A model generated the notes under the pieces. The model was given only the letters and a program-made list of their open reading frames with translations. It did not search any database and was not told the origin of the DNA. A stretch of DNA of 64,000 nucleotides. Source: Acanthacorydalis orientalis (taxonomy: Eukaryota > Arthropoda > Insecta > Megaloptera > Corydalidae). Both the position numbers and the translations under genes were made by a program. This document shows positions 39,911 through 53,070 of this stretch, piece after piece (the stretch's first letter is position 1; the number at the start of each line of letters is the position of its first letter). The stretch is from assembly GCA_034766995.1 (NCBI GenBank), contig CM068321.1, forward strand, positions 13,012,526 to 13,076,525, read 5' to 3'.

Positions 39911-40908
39911 TGTATGTATGCATGCATGTATGACAGTGTTTAATTTTAAACTTATTTTTTATACATGAACTCTCATAATAATGTCACCAAAATACCTATA
40001 GGTTCATTTAATAATTATGCACATTTTTCTTGTGATATATTAAGGGATTATATACTTTTTAATACACTCGTCGATTTTTTAATTCTTTTTATGTAAATAA
40101 ACTGACTTTCAGAAAGAAATTTTAAGAATGAAGTCAATTTGTTTTATTTTTGTAGCTTTTTCTGGTCAGAAATTATTATATTGTTTACAAAGAAATCATA
40201 ATCTGATGAAACAGTCCCCCGATTATATAAACATATATACATGTAAACAGTACACATTTCAAAGTTGATTAATTTTTCGAGCTTAATAAACAATAAGCGA
40301 TAACGAGTTATTAATTACAATTAATGGAGATTTGTATTTAAATAAGGAATGTGAATTTTCATCGAGCAGTTTAATATGTAATCGATTTTATTTTTGAGGG
40401 TAAAATAATTGTACTTTTTAACTCTTTCATTTAAAGAACGTGTAATAAAATATTTCATGTTCATTTTTCATTATCTTTGTTGAATTTGAAATTCAGAGCA
40501 GTTACGATATTTTTTGAATAATCCATTAAAATGAATTTAAAATCCATTACCTTAATCTATAGTCATTTTCAAGCGTTTGTTTTTACTAAAGCTTTTACAT
40601 TTTTAAAATAATTAAAATTAGTTCATAATAATGTAGTTTTTGAAAAAACTTCAAGGGATCGAGGTCTGATATAAAATGAAATATACAATCCATATAGGAA
40701 AATTCCAAAATACGTAATTTCTTTTTACTAAAAATTCATATATCTTAATTTGTAAAAATAATAATATTATTTTATAAAAATACTTTTTTAAAAATCCCAA
40801 TGCATTCTAGTTTTTGACATGCTATATGTTGAAATTTCATTTTTTAACTTATAAATTACATATGTTATTTTGCTAATAAATAGTTCACTTGTATCAATGT
40901 TCACCATG

Positions 40909-40911
<3 letters not shown>

Positions 40912-40978
<67 letters not shown>
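40912..40978. repeat. Pure (AT)n microsatellite, about 67 bp
   Basis: Uninterrupted AT dinucleotides between CATGCCA and GTAAATATG. Confidence 0.96.
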
Positions 40979-40980
<2 letters not shown>

Positions 40981-41592
40981 AATATGCTTTTGTTACATAC
41001 ACCTTATATCATTGTTCCTTGTGACAATGTACATAGTCTAAATTACATTAAAGGTTGCTTTTCGAGTCTCGTCAAGAACGTAGGCACATGACAACGTTGT
41101 TGCATGTTTGAGTTGCTTCAACTTTTCCGCAAGTAACTTATGCGGCTAACTTCCTCTTGATGTTTTTATTGTTCGGTGGCTGATTGCTTACTACATTCAT
41201 TAATCAAGATCTCTATTGACAGACTACTTTTTTACTTTCCTCGATTTTTCAAGTAACTGATATACTCATCGTTCAAACTATCGATTGCATACTACATATT
41301 AACAACGAGTCATTTCGCATTACAATTAATTTTGTAGCATTTTCACAACATTCATTAATTATTTATTTTATTTATTTAACAGTTAAATGAATGTTTAATT
41401 TACTGATATTTACAAGAATACATTATTTTGAGATCCACTGATCGAAACATTCATCACTAAGCTTTTATAAAAATAGTAAAAAAATAATTAGTTATATCAT
41501 TTGTAAAATTTCTATTAAATTATGAAAATATGGCGTCGTAAAATTGGAAAATATGATTATAGCCGAAATTTTCATAATTAAAGTACAGTAAG

Positions 41593-41654
<62 letters not shown>

Positions 41655-41918
41655 CACATTTCGTAGAAAGTGGAACTTTATGGCTATAATACAATCTATA
41701 CAAAGTTATAAACTTGATGAATTTAACTTACATTAAACAAAAATCACTCTATTTGTACATAAATAAAATACCTGACGAAATAAGTTGCAAACGAGAATTA
41801 TAAGTAAAAAATCATAATTTAAAATATTAAAGATATCTGCACGTTCTATAGGAAATCATTATTAAATGACTAAATCACAGAATAATTAAGTTTACTCTCA
41901 GTTACAAATATATACTCG

Positions 41919-41919
<1 letters not shown>

Positions 41920-41961
<42 letters not shown>

Positions 41962-42016
41962 ATGTATGTGTGTGTGTATATATACATATATTTGTATATA
42001 AATGTATATGTATTAT

Positions 42017-42093
<77 letters not shown>

Positions 42094-42136
42094 AATATGT
42101 GTGTGTATATATAAATATACATGTATATATGTACAT
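41920..42136. repeat. (TG)n ... (CA)n inverted microsatellite pair with (AT)n
   Basis: TG units at about 41945-41978 and CA units at about 42017-42032 face each other across TACATATATTTGTATATAAA, so a long hairpin can form. (AT)n runs flank both. Confidence 0.93.
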
Positions 42137-42178
42137 GAAAATCAATTAAAAAATTATAATCCATTTTTTGACATACAA

Positions 42179-42364
42179 TCATTTCGATATTTGCATTATT
42201 CGATTTGTTATTAACAAAATAGTTTCTCGTTTCAAGGCCGAAATTTCATTCTTTTTCAAATAGCTGCCATTTCTTGAAAAAATTATTGTTGAAAAAAATA
42301 GCTTTGTAATTACTAAGTTTAGTCTGTTTAATTTACAATTTAAAAAAATATTTTTAAATAACAT
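42179..42364 (-). CDS. Possible small protein with a mitochondrial-presequence-like N-terminus
   Basis: A 61-codon ATG-started frame on the minus strand that begins one base from an ETS-type CTTCCGGAAAT motif. Its first 40 residues are rich in Lys, Arg, Asn, Leu, Phe and Ser with no acidic residue (for example [20 protein letters not shown]), the composition of a mitochondrial targeting peptide. The rest ([15 protein letters not shown]) is weakly helical. It is inside the 21.5-kb TkR intron on the same strand. I recognise no family, and it may be chance, a first exon of a nested gene, or a retrocopy remnant. The evidence is mainly the promoter-like motifs beside it. Confidence 0.2.
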   Translation of the reverse strand: MLFKNIFLNCKLNRLNLVITKLFFSTIIFSRNGSYLKKNEISALKRETILLITNRIMQISK

Positions 42365-42445
42365 CTTCCGGAAATACGCTTGGTAGCGCGGAACATTGCA
42401 TCGATTACGTCACCTAAATAATGGGTTACTACTAGCACGTGACGC
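42365..42445. promoter_or_regulatory. Cluster of ETS, CRE and E-box motifs (candidate promoter or enhancer)
   Basis: Within 81 bp of unusually CpG-containing sequence there are CTTCCGGAAAT (42365-42375, ETS type), TTACGTCACC (42405-42414, CRE type) and GCACGTGACGC (42435-42445, E-box type). This trio is typical of housekeeping and nuclear-encoded mitochondrial gene promoters. It stands out sharply from the flanking AT-rich intron. Whether it drives 42179-42364(-), acts as an intronic enhancer of TkR, or is a remnant cannot be told from sequence alone. Confidence 0.35.
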
Positions 42446-42591
42446 AAAATATTGACTTGAAAAAATACTACAGTAATCTACCATGTGTTCTTTTGAAAAT
42501 GTTTGTTTTAGTTTTGCAATTAAACATTATTGTTCATGTGAAAAAATCATAAAAATATGCAATTTTAAGACTCCAAAAGATATATATGCCC

Positions 42592-42596
<5 letters not shown>

Positions 42597-42658
<62 letters not shown>
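42597..42658. repeat. Pure (AT)n microsatellite, about 62 bp
   Basis: Uninterrupted AT dinucleotides inside a meaningless plus-strand open frame. Confidence 0.96.
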
Positions 42659-42660
<2 letters not shown>

Positions 42661-43223
42661 ATATAAGTGTTAAAATCTTTAAAAACAATATTATTACAAT
42701 ACATGCAATGCTCTGAAAATATTATTTACTTTGATTGTACAGTTTTTTACGAGCTAGGACATTTTTTCTGTATAAAATATTGTTTTTTTTTAAGTTTTTG
42801 TAAAATAAAATCATAAATAAATGTTACATTTTTTCGATACAATTACTAATATTTAAATTACCACTTTCGTTCGATAGTTTAGTCTTGTTTAACTTGTAAA
42901 AATAATCAATTATCATATTTACTTCTTTAGTAAATGATAATACTTGCTATTGTAAATATTTTCCTACGCTCCAAATAAAATTAAAATACTACTTCCATCT
43001 ATTTATTTCATTTTAATTCACTTCTTATTGTTCGATACGCCCTTAAATCCCAAACGACTAACTTCTTATCGTACACAAATATATGATTATAAATAATTGT
43101 GTACGATAATACTAAATTCGATATTATGTCCATATATTTATATAAAAAATTTAGACTGAACTTTCAATAATATTTTAATAAAACATATTTAAGGTTCATT
43201 TTATAAATATTAAAAATAAGAAA

Positions 43224-43280
<57 letters not shown>

Positions 43281-43450
43281 GTATAAGCGTGTATATTAAA
43301 TATAAGGTCATTGTCTGTTAAGGCAATTTAAATTTCAAGTAACTTCATAGTGTCAATTGAGTCATCTAATTATACAATATTACTTTGATTTGATTTAACT
43401 ATGAATTCCTTTTGACGAGTATCTAAACATGTGCCTTATGAGTAAATATA

Positions 43451-43489
<39 letters not shown>

Positions 43490-43703
43490 GACATTGTATG
43501 TGTGAAAATATTTTCTAAACACTTACTATCTTCAAAAATAAGTCATTATATCAAAATATCCTAAAAAATCCATTTATTTCTTTAGTTTATTGTAAATAAT
43601 GATAGATTGTCTCTATGTGAATGCAATGATAAAATAATCAATTGTTATTTTATGTTCAATCTCCAAACCACCAGCTAAAAAAGAACTCTGCACTACACAC
43701 AGG

Positions 43704-43743
<40 letters not shown>

Positions 43744-44392
43744 CAGGGAGAGAAAATATTAGAATACATGAATAAAATAAAAAAAAATAAAGAAATATTA
43801 ATACAAATGATGAAAACATTTCTAAATTATTTCTATATAGAAACTAGAATTATAATTCTATTGAATTTTACAAAGAATACAGTTATAGAACTAGTGAGAT
43901 AGTAATAAAGCTTGCCAGTATTACAGTTTTTATTTTATTTTAATTTGTTATAAAATTAAATTAATCATAAAATATTATTTAAACGATAATGTAATTTTGT
44001 CCATCAATTTAAAAGCACTAAAATAAGCTTTAACGTTCATTTTCAGTTTATATAACATGAATTTTATATATTATTAATAAGCTACAAATAAAGATGGATA
44101 ACAAACTTAATTGCATCACTAAATTGAAACAACAAATAAATTAAATTAAACTGATAATAAAATAGACTTGATAGCGAATAAATTAAATATATCCACTTAA
44201 AAACTTTCGCATTAACAACTGTTCAAAATTATACAGTCTATTTCACAACAATAATATTTATCATTTCGTTATTGGATTTGTTTTCATGGTCGTTATAATG
44301 GAAATAAAACAAGCTTACGTGAACTTTTCATCAAAAGAGCTTGCTTAGTCTTACATAACAAACATAAACACACATACACACACACATCCACA

Positions 44393-44450
<58 letters not shown>

Positions 44451-45559
44451 CAATTAAATTAAATAAATATGCATTTATTTTAATTCAGGTGGAGGATATT
44501 TCAAAATTTTCTTATTTTTTTAAATGAGGCATGTCAAAAAAATATTAATTTCTAATACTTTTCACTTACTAATTATATACTAATTCCAAATTCAATAAAA
44601 TATGTGGTGAATTTTTCAGCGCGTCTATATATTCAACAGTTTTTCAATTAGATGAACAGGAATTTAGTTAGAGTTCGAAACATATATAAATTCGCTTAAC
44701 TGAAACGAATAAAACTAAAACATGTGAATTGAACCTAAAATTATGGCTTATAATAAAATTAGTTATATTTAGAAAATGAATAACAATTACTGAATAATTA
44801 AATGAATTTCGTATAAATCTAAAATCTAATTCGATTATATTTTTGCGATAACACTTAAAAATATGTTTATTAAAAAATCGATCGATACATTTATTTTATT
44901 CTATTTTTTTATAATATAAAAGTAAATACTTATGTAACAAAAAATCTTTAAAAACTTTGTTAATCGTAATCTTAAACATGTTTTTAGATTGACTTCGAGT
45001 CTACAACGAACTAATTTGTCTGTAATAAATATATTTCGTATGAACATTGTTATGTATTCTATTTTTTAATATAATTCTAAAATATTCTGCATATTTCTGT
45101 AAATAAATGTTTTTTCAGAGAAAAAAGTATTACCTTATAACAAATATACTGATCATCATAGATATACATTTTCATTATTTTTTAATGATGTACAAATACA
45201 CTGAAATTTTGCTTTTTATAATATGTCCAAGTTGCTAAATTGTATATATAAAGCAGCATGGTCAACTAAAAAAATTTAATGAAACTACACAAGACAACTA
45301 GAAACCCAATAAAATTAATCATTCCGCCTCTTTCCCTCTAACTCGTTCTTTTTGTTTTCTTACTCATTTTTCGTCTAGTGTACACAGCTGCAGTTTTATT
45401 AACCATTACCGCATTTTATTATAGTATTGTCACGTTTGAGGCTTTCGCAAATAAAGTTTCTCTCATTGCACTAACTAAAATGAAATCTGATTAAGAATGT
45501 TTAACAAATGATCATTCGTAATTTGTTATTATTACTTATTAGCATTTCAATGGCTTGTG

Positions 45560-45740
45560 AATATGATGACATCACCATTGAAATGCCTATTAGCCACCAT
45601 CAAAATTTTAAACAGTCATTTATTGAATATATTTTGTTCAAAATTTTTGGTATTTTGTAAAGTGAAAATTTTCTTTTTGTAAAAATAAATTTAGCCACAG
45701 TGACAAAACTGTATTTTGACGTTAGTAACTCCCCAATTAT
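45560..45740 (+). repeat. Dispersed repeat copy
   Basis: Contains ATGATGACATCACCATTGAA, CATTTATTGAATATATTTTG, TTTTGTAAAGTGAAAA and AATTTAGCCACAGTGACAAA, collinear with the other copies. An open frame on the minus strand across this stretch (45600-45908) is a by-product and not a gene. Confidence 0.55.
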
Positions 45741-45954
45741 ATCACTTACGAAGGGTTTTGTTATTTGCACAATGCAGATAACGATTTTTAAAATCAGCAC
45801 ATTTTCATAAAAAATTACTATAAAATATATTCTTAAACTAAAAATATTAAAAGAAAAGAGAAGTTCTGTTAACGTATTCATTGTTAGGTGTTTGTACATA
45901 ATATCCATTCAAATAACATTTATCTAAATTACAGAATAATATTTTACTACGTAA

Positions 45955-46160
45955 AAAGTAAGGCCAATGCGAGGTTATTTTAGTGGGTATTCTGAAACTT
46001 CGTTGGCCTAACTAAAAGATGTGGTCCCATCGGGTGGTCATATAAAATTACTCTACAGTTTGAGAAAGTCCCCAAACCATGAACTGTTCAATAAATTCGA
46101 ATTGTGTACCACGTAAGTTGTGACCCCCGGTGATAGGACTCGTTCTTGCAGAAGAACATC
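45955..46160. other. Less AT-rich non-coding block with inverted motifs
   Basis: AGGCCAA (45961-45967) and TTGGCCT (46003-46009) are inverted. GTCCCATCGGGTGGTCA (46024-46040) is imperfectly inverted by TGACCCCCGGTGATAGGAC (46121-46139). No reading frame is convincing. It resembles a decayed transposon or a folded element; its identity is unknown. Confidence 0.35.
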
Positions 46161-46397
46161 TTATACATCAAATTTGATAGTTTATATTTAGTTTGTATTC
46201 TTGTCATTCTAAATATATTTTAAACTTTTTCATACTTTGGAAATAATACAACAAATATAAAAGTTACAATGGACTTCGAAGCAAGAAACTTTTATCATTA
46301 ATTCAAAATGCAATAAAACTGTACATTATTTCAAAATTACGCCAGGATACAGAAGCTTAACTGTAAAAATTTAAGAAATATATAATATTTAACTTAC

Positions 46398-46572
46398 CGA
46401 TCTACAGAAATTGCCATAAGTGTGAAAACTGATGCACTGATCGACAGAATGGCAACGAACTGAGCAATTTTACAATATAGTGTTCCAAACGGCCAATGTG
46501 AATTCAACATGTACGTATAATTAAACGTAACGTTCAGGGTAGAAACCATGGCATCGGCAATCGAAAGGTTCA
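46398..46572 (-). CDS. TkR99D: Tachykinin-like peptide receptor, second coding exon (TM2, ECL1, TM3)
   Basis: A 175-bp internal exon bounded by TTTTCTTGCAG on the 5' side and GTAAGTTAAA on the 3' side. It carries TM2 with the conserved LSIAD aspartate, a sequon in the NVTFNYTYML stretch, ECL1 with the WPFG motif, the TM3 cysteine that forms the disulfide to ECL2 (LYCKI), and TM3 up to SVFTLMAISVD. It enters in phase 1 and leaves in phase 2: the last two bases CG join A of the next exon to make the arginine of the DRY box. NLSIADAMVS and LMAIS agree with the TkR99D type; the TkR86C type as I recall it has NLALAD. No frameshift or stop is present in the spliced frame. Confidence 0.95.
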
Positions 46573-46743
46573 CTGCAAGAAAATAATATTTCATTAATCT
46601 CATATTTTCTGATCAATGAACAGGCATATACAGTGAACACACATGATGTCAAACATTTTCAAAAACAAATGTTTCCATTCATTTATTATATTAAATCAAT
46701 GGCTCCATATAAAGGCACACTCTTACGTACATACATACACACA

Positions 46744-46745
<2 letters not shown>

Positions 46746-46808
<63 letters not shown>

Positions 46809-46820
46809 GTGTGTGTGTAT
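46746..46820. repeat. (AT)n then (GT)n
   Basis: AT run with a GTATATATGTGTGTGTG tail, about 170 bp upstream of the TkR exon 2 acceptor within the intron. Confidence 0.95.
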
Positions 46821-48214
46821 TTACAGATATATTTGTAAATACTAAAAATTAAAAATCATTCATATAAATTCAATTATATTTTAAATATACATAAAATGTA
46901 AAGAATTATTTTTCTATTTATATGTGCTTTAAAACGATAAATATTTAAAGTAAATTCCTGTTTTATTTTTTTGTTATAATTATAAAGATTGAAATAAACC
47001 GACTGTTTTAGGTCAATTATTTTCTTAATTAAAGATGGTAACATTGGAGGCTGAAAACTAATTAATTAACGAAAATGTACTAATTCATTCATCCATCACA
47101 TCTTTATAACCATACTTATATTTATTGATATAATATAACTAGTATGATTATAAAAAAAAACTGAGTATAAAAATTAGATATATTTTTTTTCAGCATGGTT
47201 ATGAATTAGATTTTTTTTTAAATATTCATCGTCAATCCTTATATAAAATATTTTACAGAGATGTATAAGCATATTTCAAATTTTTAATTATTATATTCAT
47301 CTCTCGGACAAAAAATAAAATGAATATTCTGAAAACAGATTGCACATTTTTTTCTTTTTACAAGATTGCAAACGATTTTCATTAATTAAATATTTACAAT
47401 TTTTATCATAGTTATACGCAAAACAAAAAAGAGCATACTTTTTCAATATCAACGAATATTCTCCTTTTTTTAAAAAAATAAATCCTCTGATATTTCATAT
47501 TGAAACATATTCTATTTTAATCATAGAAATCATATCTATATTTATATCGAAATAAATACTTTCATAGATAAAACCATATAAAAGATCACTGGTTTTTCAG
47601 TAGACAAAAAAGTTCAGTAATTTTACTTTTAATTAAGATAATTTTTAAGCATATTTTATAGTTAAAATCAAAGGATGGTTTTAAACTGAAATGACATTTC
47701 ATAAAATGAAATGTTTTTTTATAAATGCTTATTTGCACTGAATTTAAAACTCGCCTTTAGTTTAAAAAAATATTACTATTAACTTGATTATATTCACTAA
47801 TCAAATTGAAAAAGGTTCTTTCTAAATAATATGTAAACAATATTATTCTTTATAACATTGATTTAAGTAGTGAAAAGTGGAACATTTAGTTTTTATAAAT
47901 AAAATGATACTAACTATAAATTTTCAATTTTTTTATAATAGAAATAAAAAGTACATATAATTTAATACTTAATTTTGACAATCGTAAATATAAGAAAAAA
48001 TTTAAAAAACAAAAGAGTATAACAAAAAAAAATGTAGATTTGCGGATAAAAATCTGCAAAAACTAGTTTGTTATTGAACAAGATACGCTTAAAAAGCTTA
48101 CAAACTTACAACAGAGCTTTTTTTGATTCTTAGTAACGACTTTTTTATCGTCTTGCTTTTATCAGTCTATTTTTTCTCATATAATGTTCGTTGAATAATT
48201 TGATACTCGACATC

Positions 48215-48275
48215 TGTATATCACTTTTACATACATACATATTTAATGTACGTGTGTATGTAAAAGTGATATACA
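48215..48275. repeat. 61-nt near-perfect hairpin inside the TkR intron
   Basis: Arms TGTATATCACTTTTACATAC... on both strands pair over about 27 bp with a few mismatches near a short loop (TTTAA region). Size and loop resemble a pre-miRNA, but simple-sequence (CATA)n content in the inner arm also explains it. Confidence 0.85.
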
Positions 48276-48558
48276 TGATAAAATTACTACTACTATTAAA
48301 GTGGTAATATGATAAATTTAATTTTAATCTAATGTTAAATATAAATAAATGAAACATGTTTAAATACATTTAGAAAGTAAAAAGATTCAGAATAATGTTA
48401 TTCATGATAAATTTAATGAATATTTAAATATAATTTTTGTTCCAAATACAAATTCATCAATACAAAAATATTCGATAAAATTTACAAATTGAACGATAAT
48501 TAAAAACAAACAAAAAAAAATAAAAGTAATAATGAGTTGGTGAAATATGAGCTTTATG

Positions 48559-48610
<52 letters not shown>

Positions 48611-49588
48611 CATCAGCAGCAACAGCCTCTTTTCATCCACTGTAGGATGAAAGCCTCTGCCAAAACTTTCTAGTTCAAACAATTCAATGCCTCTCTTTTC
48701 CATAAATTTAAAATATATATAGTGTTTAAAAAGAGAATCATTTTTTAAGAACTTTTATTGCTTATTTATTTAAGGAAATATTAATATATTTTTAATTAAA
48801 TTGAAATAACACGATCTTTTGTTACAAATCGACAATGATAGTAAAATTAAATAATGAAAAATTGAATAAAAATTGTATCGAAATAAAAAGTATTACTTGT
48901 TCAAATTTAAAAATAGTCAAAAGTCACAGAAAGTACAAATGTAGTTCTTAATTTAACAGTTTCAATTATTATATAAAATTAATAACAATATAATCCGCAC
49001 ATTGTAGCAAAATAAGTCTTCACAAATCAATTAATTGTTCACCCCACAAATGAATTTTTCAGTTTTTCAGGTAGTCAAAGGCAAATCTAACAGTTAAAAT
49101 TTTTCTGAATCTTGCCATTTTGAGAATGGTAGCATCGCCGTAGAAATTCACATAACCATTTATCAAAAATAACCAATAATGATTTATAAGAGGTTCAATT
49201 TTATATATATATATATATATATACATATAAAGAATTTCATTTGTTAATAAAGTTATACGGTAAATGTTTGATGGTATATTTGAAAATAGATTAAAATTTT
49301 ATTGCTATATCTTCTGGCTGGATTTTTTGTTTATTTTATCCTATTATTTATTCAATCTTCCTTATATTATTATTCTTTCAAGTAATTTATTTACAACAAA
49401 CTTATTGTCATGATTGTCTATCATCCATAACCAAACAAAATAAAGAAAAGTTTGATCAAAGGAGTTTTTCTTGTATATAAGTACAACATAATCTAATATT
49501 TTTTATGAAATTGTTTATAATAAAAGTCTAACAATTATGTTACAAACAAAAACATGATTTTTACTGTACACATTGGTTACACACTTAC

Positions 49589-49868
49589 CCAAAAAATAAT
49601 TTGTGACAGTACGCATTCGTTTATGTGCTAAAACTATCCAAATGACTATTAAATTTCCTCCAGTTGCAACAATCACCATCACAGCAAAAAGAATACTCCA
49701 GATTACCTGCCGCCACCATGGTAATATATAATTCATATACGACGTACTATTCGTACTTCCATTTCCTTCCAAAGTCACATTTGTGATTCCATATAGATCT
49801 ATATGGTTTTCAAAAATAGACACGTCGTCTGGCACTGATAAGTTAAATATAATCGTATCGGAATTCAT
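49589..49868 (-). CDS. TkR99D: Tachykinin-like peptide receptor, coding exon with start codon (N-terminus, TM1)
   Basis: First coding exon of a rhodopsin-class neuropeptide receptor, expected in the plasma membrane of neurons and gut and coupled to G proteins on tachykinin binding (family knowledge). It gives 93 residues plus one base (phase 1). The ATG is at 49866-49868, with an in-frame TAA a short way upstream. The extracellular N-terminus has four N-glycosylation sequons (N9, N30, N36, N40). TM1 runs from about residue 54 to 79 and contains the class A GN signature (VATGGNLIV), followed by the intracellular [10 protein letters not shown] stretch typical of tachykinin receptors. The exon ends TTTTTTGG before GTAAGTGTG, a good donor. 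It joins the 46398-46572 exon in frame to give NYFLVNLSIAD. Wording is closer to Drosophila TkR99D than to TkR86C as I remember them; orthology is unconfirmed. An untranslated upstream exon is possible. Confidence 0.93.
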
Positions 49869-50186
49869 TTTTATATTAATAAAATTATCGTGTAATTAAA
49901 ATTTTTTATTATTCGGTTCACTTGAAATATTCATCAAAATGTTCTTAAGTACATTTTTAATTAAAAATAGAATGTATATTACATATTTCGAATTTCATTT
50001 ATGTACAAAAATCACTTTAATAACTTCTTCATGTTTGAGTAATATATCTAATAGTTTTTTTTCCATATAAATTACAATCAGTTATAATTTTTTCACTGTG
50101 AGTATATCATTTAAAATTATCATTCCGTATAAGTTTATATTTTCAAATAATCTTATCTCTGTTACAAATAGATAAATAAATAAATA

Positions 50187-50208
50187 TATATATATATATA
50201 TAAATATT

Positions 50209-50287
<79 letters not shown>

Positions 50288-50288
50288 A
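50187..50288. repeat. (AT)n with (CA)n and (TG)n patches
   Basis: AT runs around CACACATATA and a GTGTGTGTGTG tail, about 320 bp upstream of the TkR start codon on the minus strand. Confidence 0.95.
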
Positions 50289-52324
50289 AATTTTACATGA
50301 ACTTTTTTTAAGAAATATATATCTGATTAAATATTAAATATTTTGAATCATTCGATTAATCTATAAAAGTTGAAAATATCTGAGAAGTTATTTGTAACAA
50401 CTGACATTTTATTTTAGTGTTAAATGTGTGTAAAAGTCTCAGTACGAAATTTAATATTAATAAATTATTAAACGTAGTCTAACTTGTATAAAAAAAGTTA
50501 CGTTTCATCTCATGAAATTCAATTCATAAAATGAGTTTCGATTTGAAAAATTAAGATAAAAGTTTACAATTTTCTCGAGATAAGTTACTGCAAGTATTGG
50601 GAAACAGCAGGTTTTAGATTTCGAGGAAATGAATGTCACGAAAATAAATGTATGGATAACGAAATCGTCTTTTTCGACCAACAATTTTAAAAAGATTAAT
50701 CCAAAATCTTTTTTTATAAAAAAATAACTAGAGAAAATTTTATCGAGAAAATTTTGAACATTATTGTATTGGTACAAATTTATATTTTCTAAATATATTT
50801 AAATAAATATAAATTTTATGAAGGTATTTCTAGCTTAAAAAGTAAGCATATAATTCTTCGAATAATAAATAAACATATAAACATTGAATTCTACGATATT
50901 CCCAATTGGAACCTTGGCCTCTAAGGACTAGGAATAGTACAGTAAACAACCGATAACACTGTACCATAATATAGATTGTTTATCTAAATGACATTTTTAC
51001 CTTTATTTTTAATTTTCTGTCTTTACTTACAGAAGATAAAAAAACTATAATGTGTTGTTTTTCTGTATACATGCTACTCATTACTATTTAAGAATTCTTT
51101 AATTCACACACGAATTCGTTTCTTTTACGTCATATTTCGTCTTTCATCATCTTCAAGTAGATCAGAACATATTCAAAATTTATTTCGTTTAAGGTCGGCC
51201 TGAGGATAACGAAATTTGTAATCAATTGTAAAGGAAACAAACTCGTACATGATATTTAGGATTCATATAGAATAATTAATGAAACTATTTTCAAAGATAA
51301 TCAATTTCAATAAATTGCAACACGATAATCAAAAGATGATAAGTGTATACTTTTGAAAAATTTACAAATAAAATAAAAATTTTATTTAACTAAAAAAATA
51401 TGCATTATGATAGAAAGAAAATAAACTGTTTAAAAAATTAATTTTATGTTACAAATTAGGAATATCAGCGAGTATAAAAAATTCTTCTTAACAATCTCTT
51501 TACAAATAAATAAAGATAATAACTAGATAAACTGGAGACATATTTGCAACATTATTTAAGTAATTTTCAAAGGCATATGTTTAAGAAATAGTTTTTTTAT
51601 TGTCTATTAATATATTATTTTAAAAAATCTACAAAAACAGTATTAAAAAATATTCAGTTGAATGAAATTAATAAAAATGACTCATTTAAATGAAATTCAA
51701 AGAATAAAAAAATAAAAATGATTTTTTGCGAGTGTTGAATGAATTATTAAAAAATGAATCATAATAAATTCAAAGTAAATAAAAGCATGTAAACAAATAA
51801 TATGAATTTTTTATAACTGTTAATGAATATGTACTGGGAATTAATTTTGATATTTTAACACACAGTATTAATTTGTTTTGAATTTCTATTTATATCATTT
51901 TAAGAATATCTTTATATATCATCCAGAAATAATTAAAATTAAAAAACATGTCAATTTACTTTAGTTTATTTTAATAGTAAATAAAAATTAAATAAATAAA
52001 AACGACTTTTCTACTGGTTTAATCCTATCTGAAAACTTAATAATACTAATTGATACAAATGTAAGTAAAATAAAGACACTCGAAAATATTTTTCAAATAC
52101 TTATTTCTTCAATAGTGTTTCATAAAATTCAAAATTAAAATTCATTACCACGGAACAAATTTCAAAAATGAGCATTAAATATCGAAATCAGTAGTGCCCA
52201 ATTGGAGGTCTGAAAACCATATACATCCAGTAAAACACTTTTTGTGGGCTGTTGAAATTATTATTTATGCAATATTTTTTTAATAATTTTACTTCATTAA
52301 CATTAATGTAAAATATATTTATCT

Positions 52325-52366
<42 letters not shown>

Positions 52367-53070
52367 CATATATATAAATATATACATATATATATATAAA
52401 TTAAAATATAAAAAATATCTTTAATAGTTCGTTAGATAATTATAGGAAAACAAATTGGCTGTATTTCTGTAACATCTATCACTGATCAAGATGAAAGATA
52501 GGTATTCAATAGCAAACTCAGAATAGTGTTTAAAGGACCGTCGCATAAAAGGAACTAAAGAGAGTTAAAGACATAAAAACTTTAAACTCAAATCTTTTGA
52601 CAAAAAATAAATATTCTAATTGTTTCTTTTCATAGTTTGGTAGATATTGAAACTGTTTCGAGACAGAAATAAATAATAAAATAAAAAAATAACTGAATAA
52701 AATTAAGTTAATTATAATTGAAGTCTGTGAATAGATTTTTTTTATCATTTTGATTAAGAATTGAAATTTTGCGAAAAATTCAAATGTATATATCACAACT
52801 TTAAATTAAAAAAAATTTTATTGAATAAATTTCAAAACAATCTCAAATAGTAAATAATTATGGATTTTATACAGAGTAAATGGATATCTGTAAATATATT
52901 TCCTGTATATTCCTAACACCTTGAGATTTTTATAGCATATGAAAAAAATAAAAGAAAATAAAAATAGATTTTGTTGATAATGTAATACATGCCCTTGGGG
53001 AGGCCAGATTCTTAATTCAGGTTTTGCAGTACCTGTGCCTTTGCCGGTATTTAGCTGCGATTTATTAAAT

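Larger units (their letters stand above)
46573..49588 (-). other. TkR intron between coding exons 1 and 2 (about 3.0 kb)
   Basis: GT-AG intron defined by GTAAGTGTG at its 5' end and TTTTCTTGCAG at its 3' end. It contains (AT)n tracts at about 46746-46820, 48565-48608 and 49203-49222 and a 61-nt near-perfect hairpin at 48215-48275. I see no other reading frame with coding character. Confidence 0.9.

Noticed and set aside
45600..45908. 102-codon minus-strand ORF
   Set aside because: It overlaps a dispersed-repeat copy and has no protein-like composition beyond AT-driven Ile, Phe, Lys and Asn.
50505..50777. 90-codon minus-strand ORF upstream of TkR
   Set aside because: Composition is what AT-rich DNA gives by chance; no motif, no splice logic and no similarity I recognise.
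52530..52796. 88-codon minus-strand ORF with hydrophobic segments
   Set aside because: Hydrophobicity comes from TTT/ATT-rich composition; no start context, splice sites or recognisable family.
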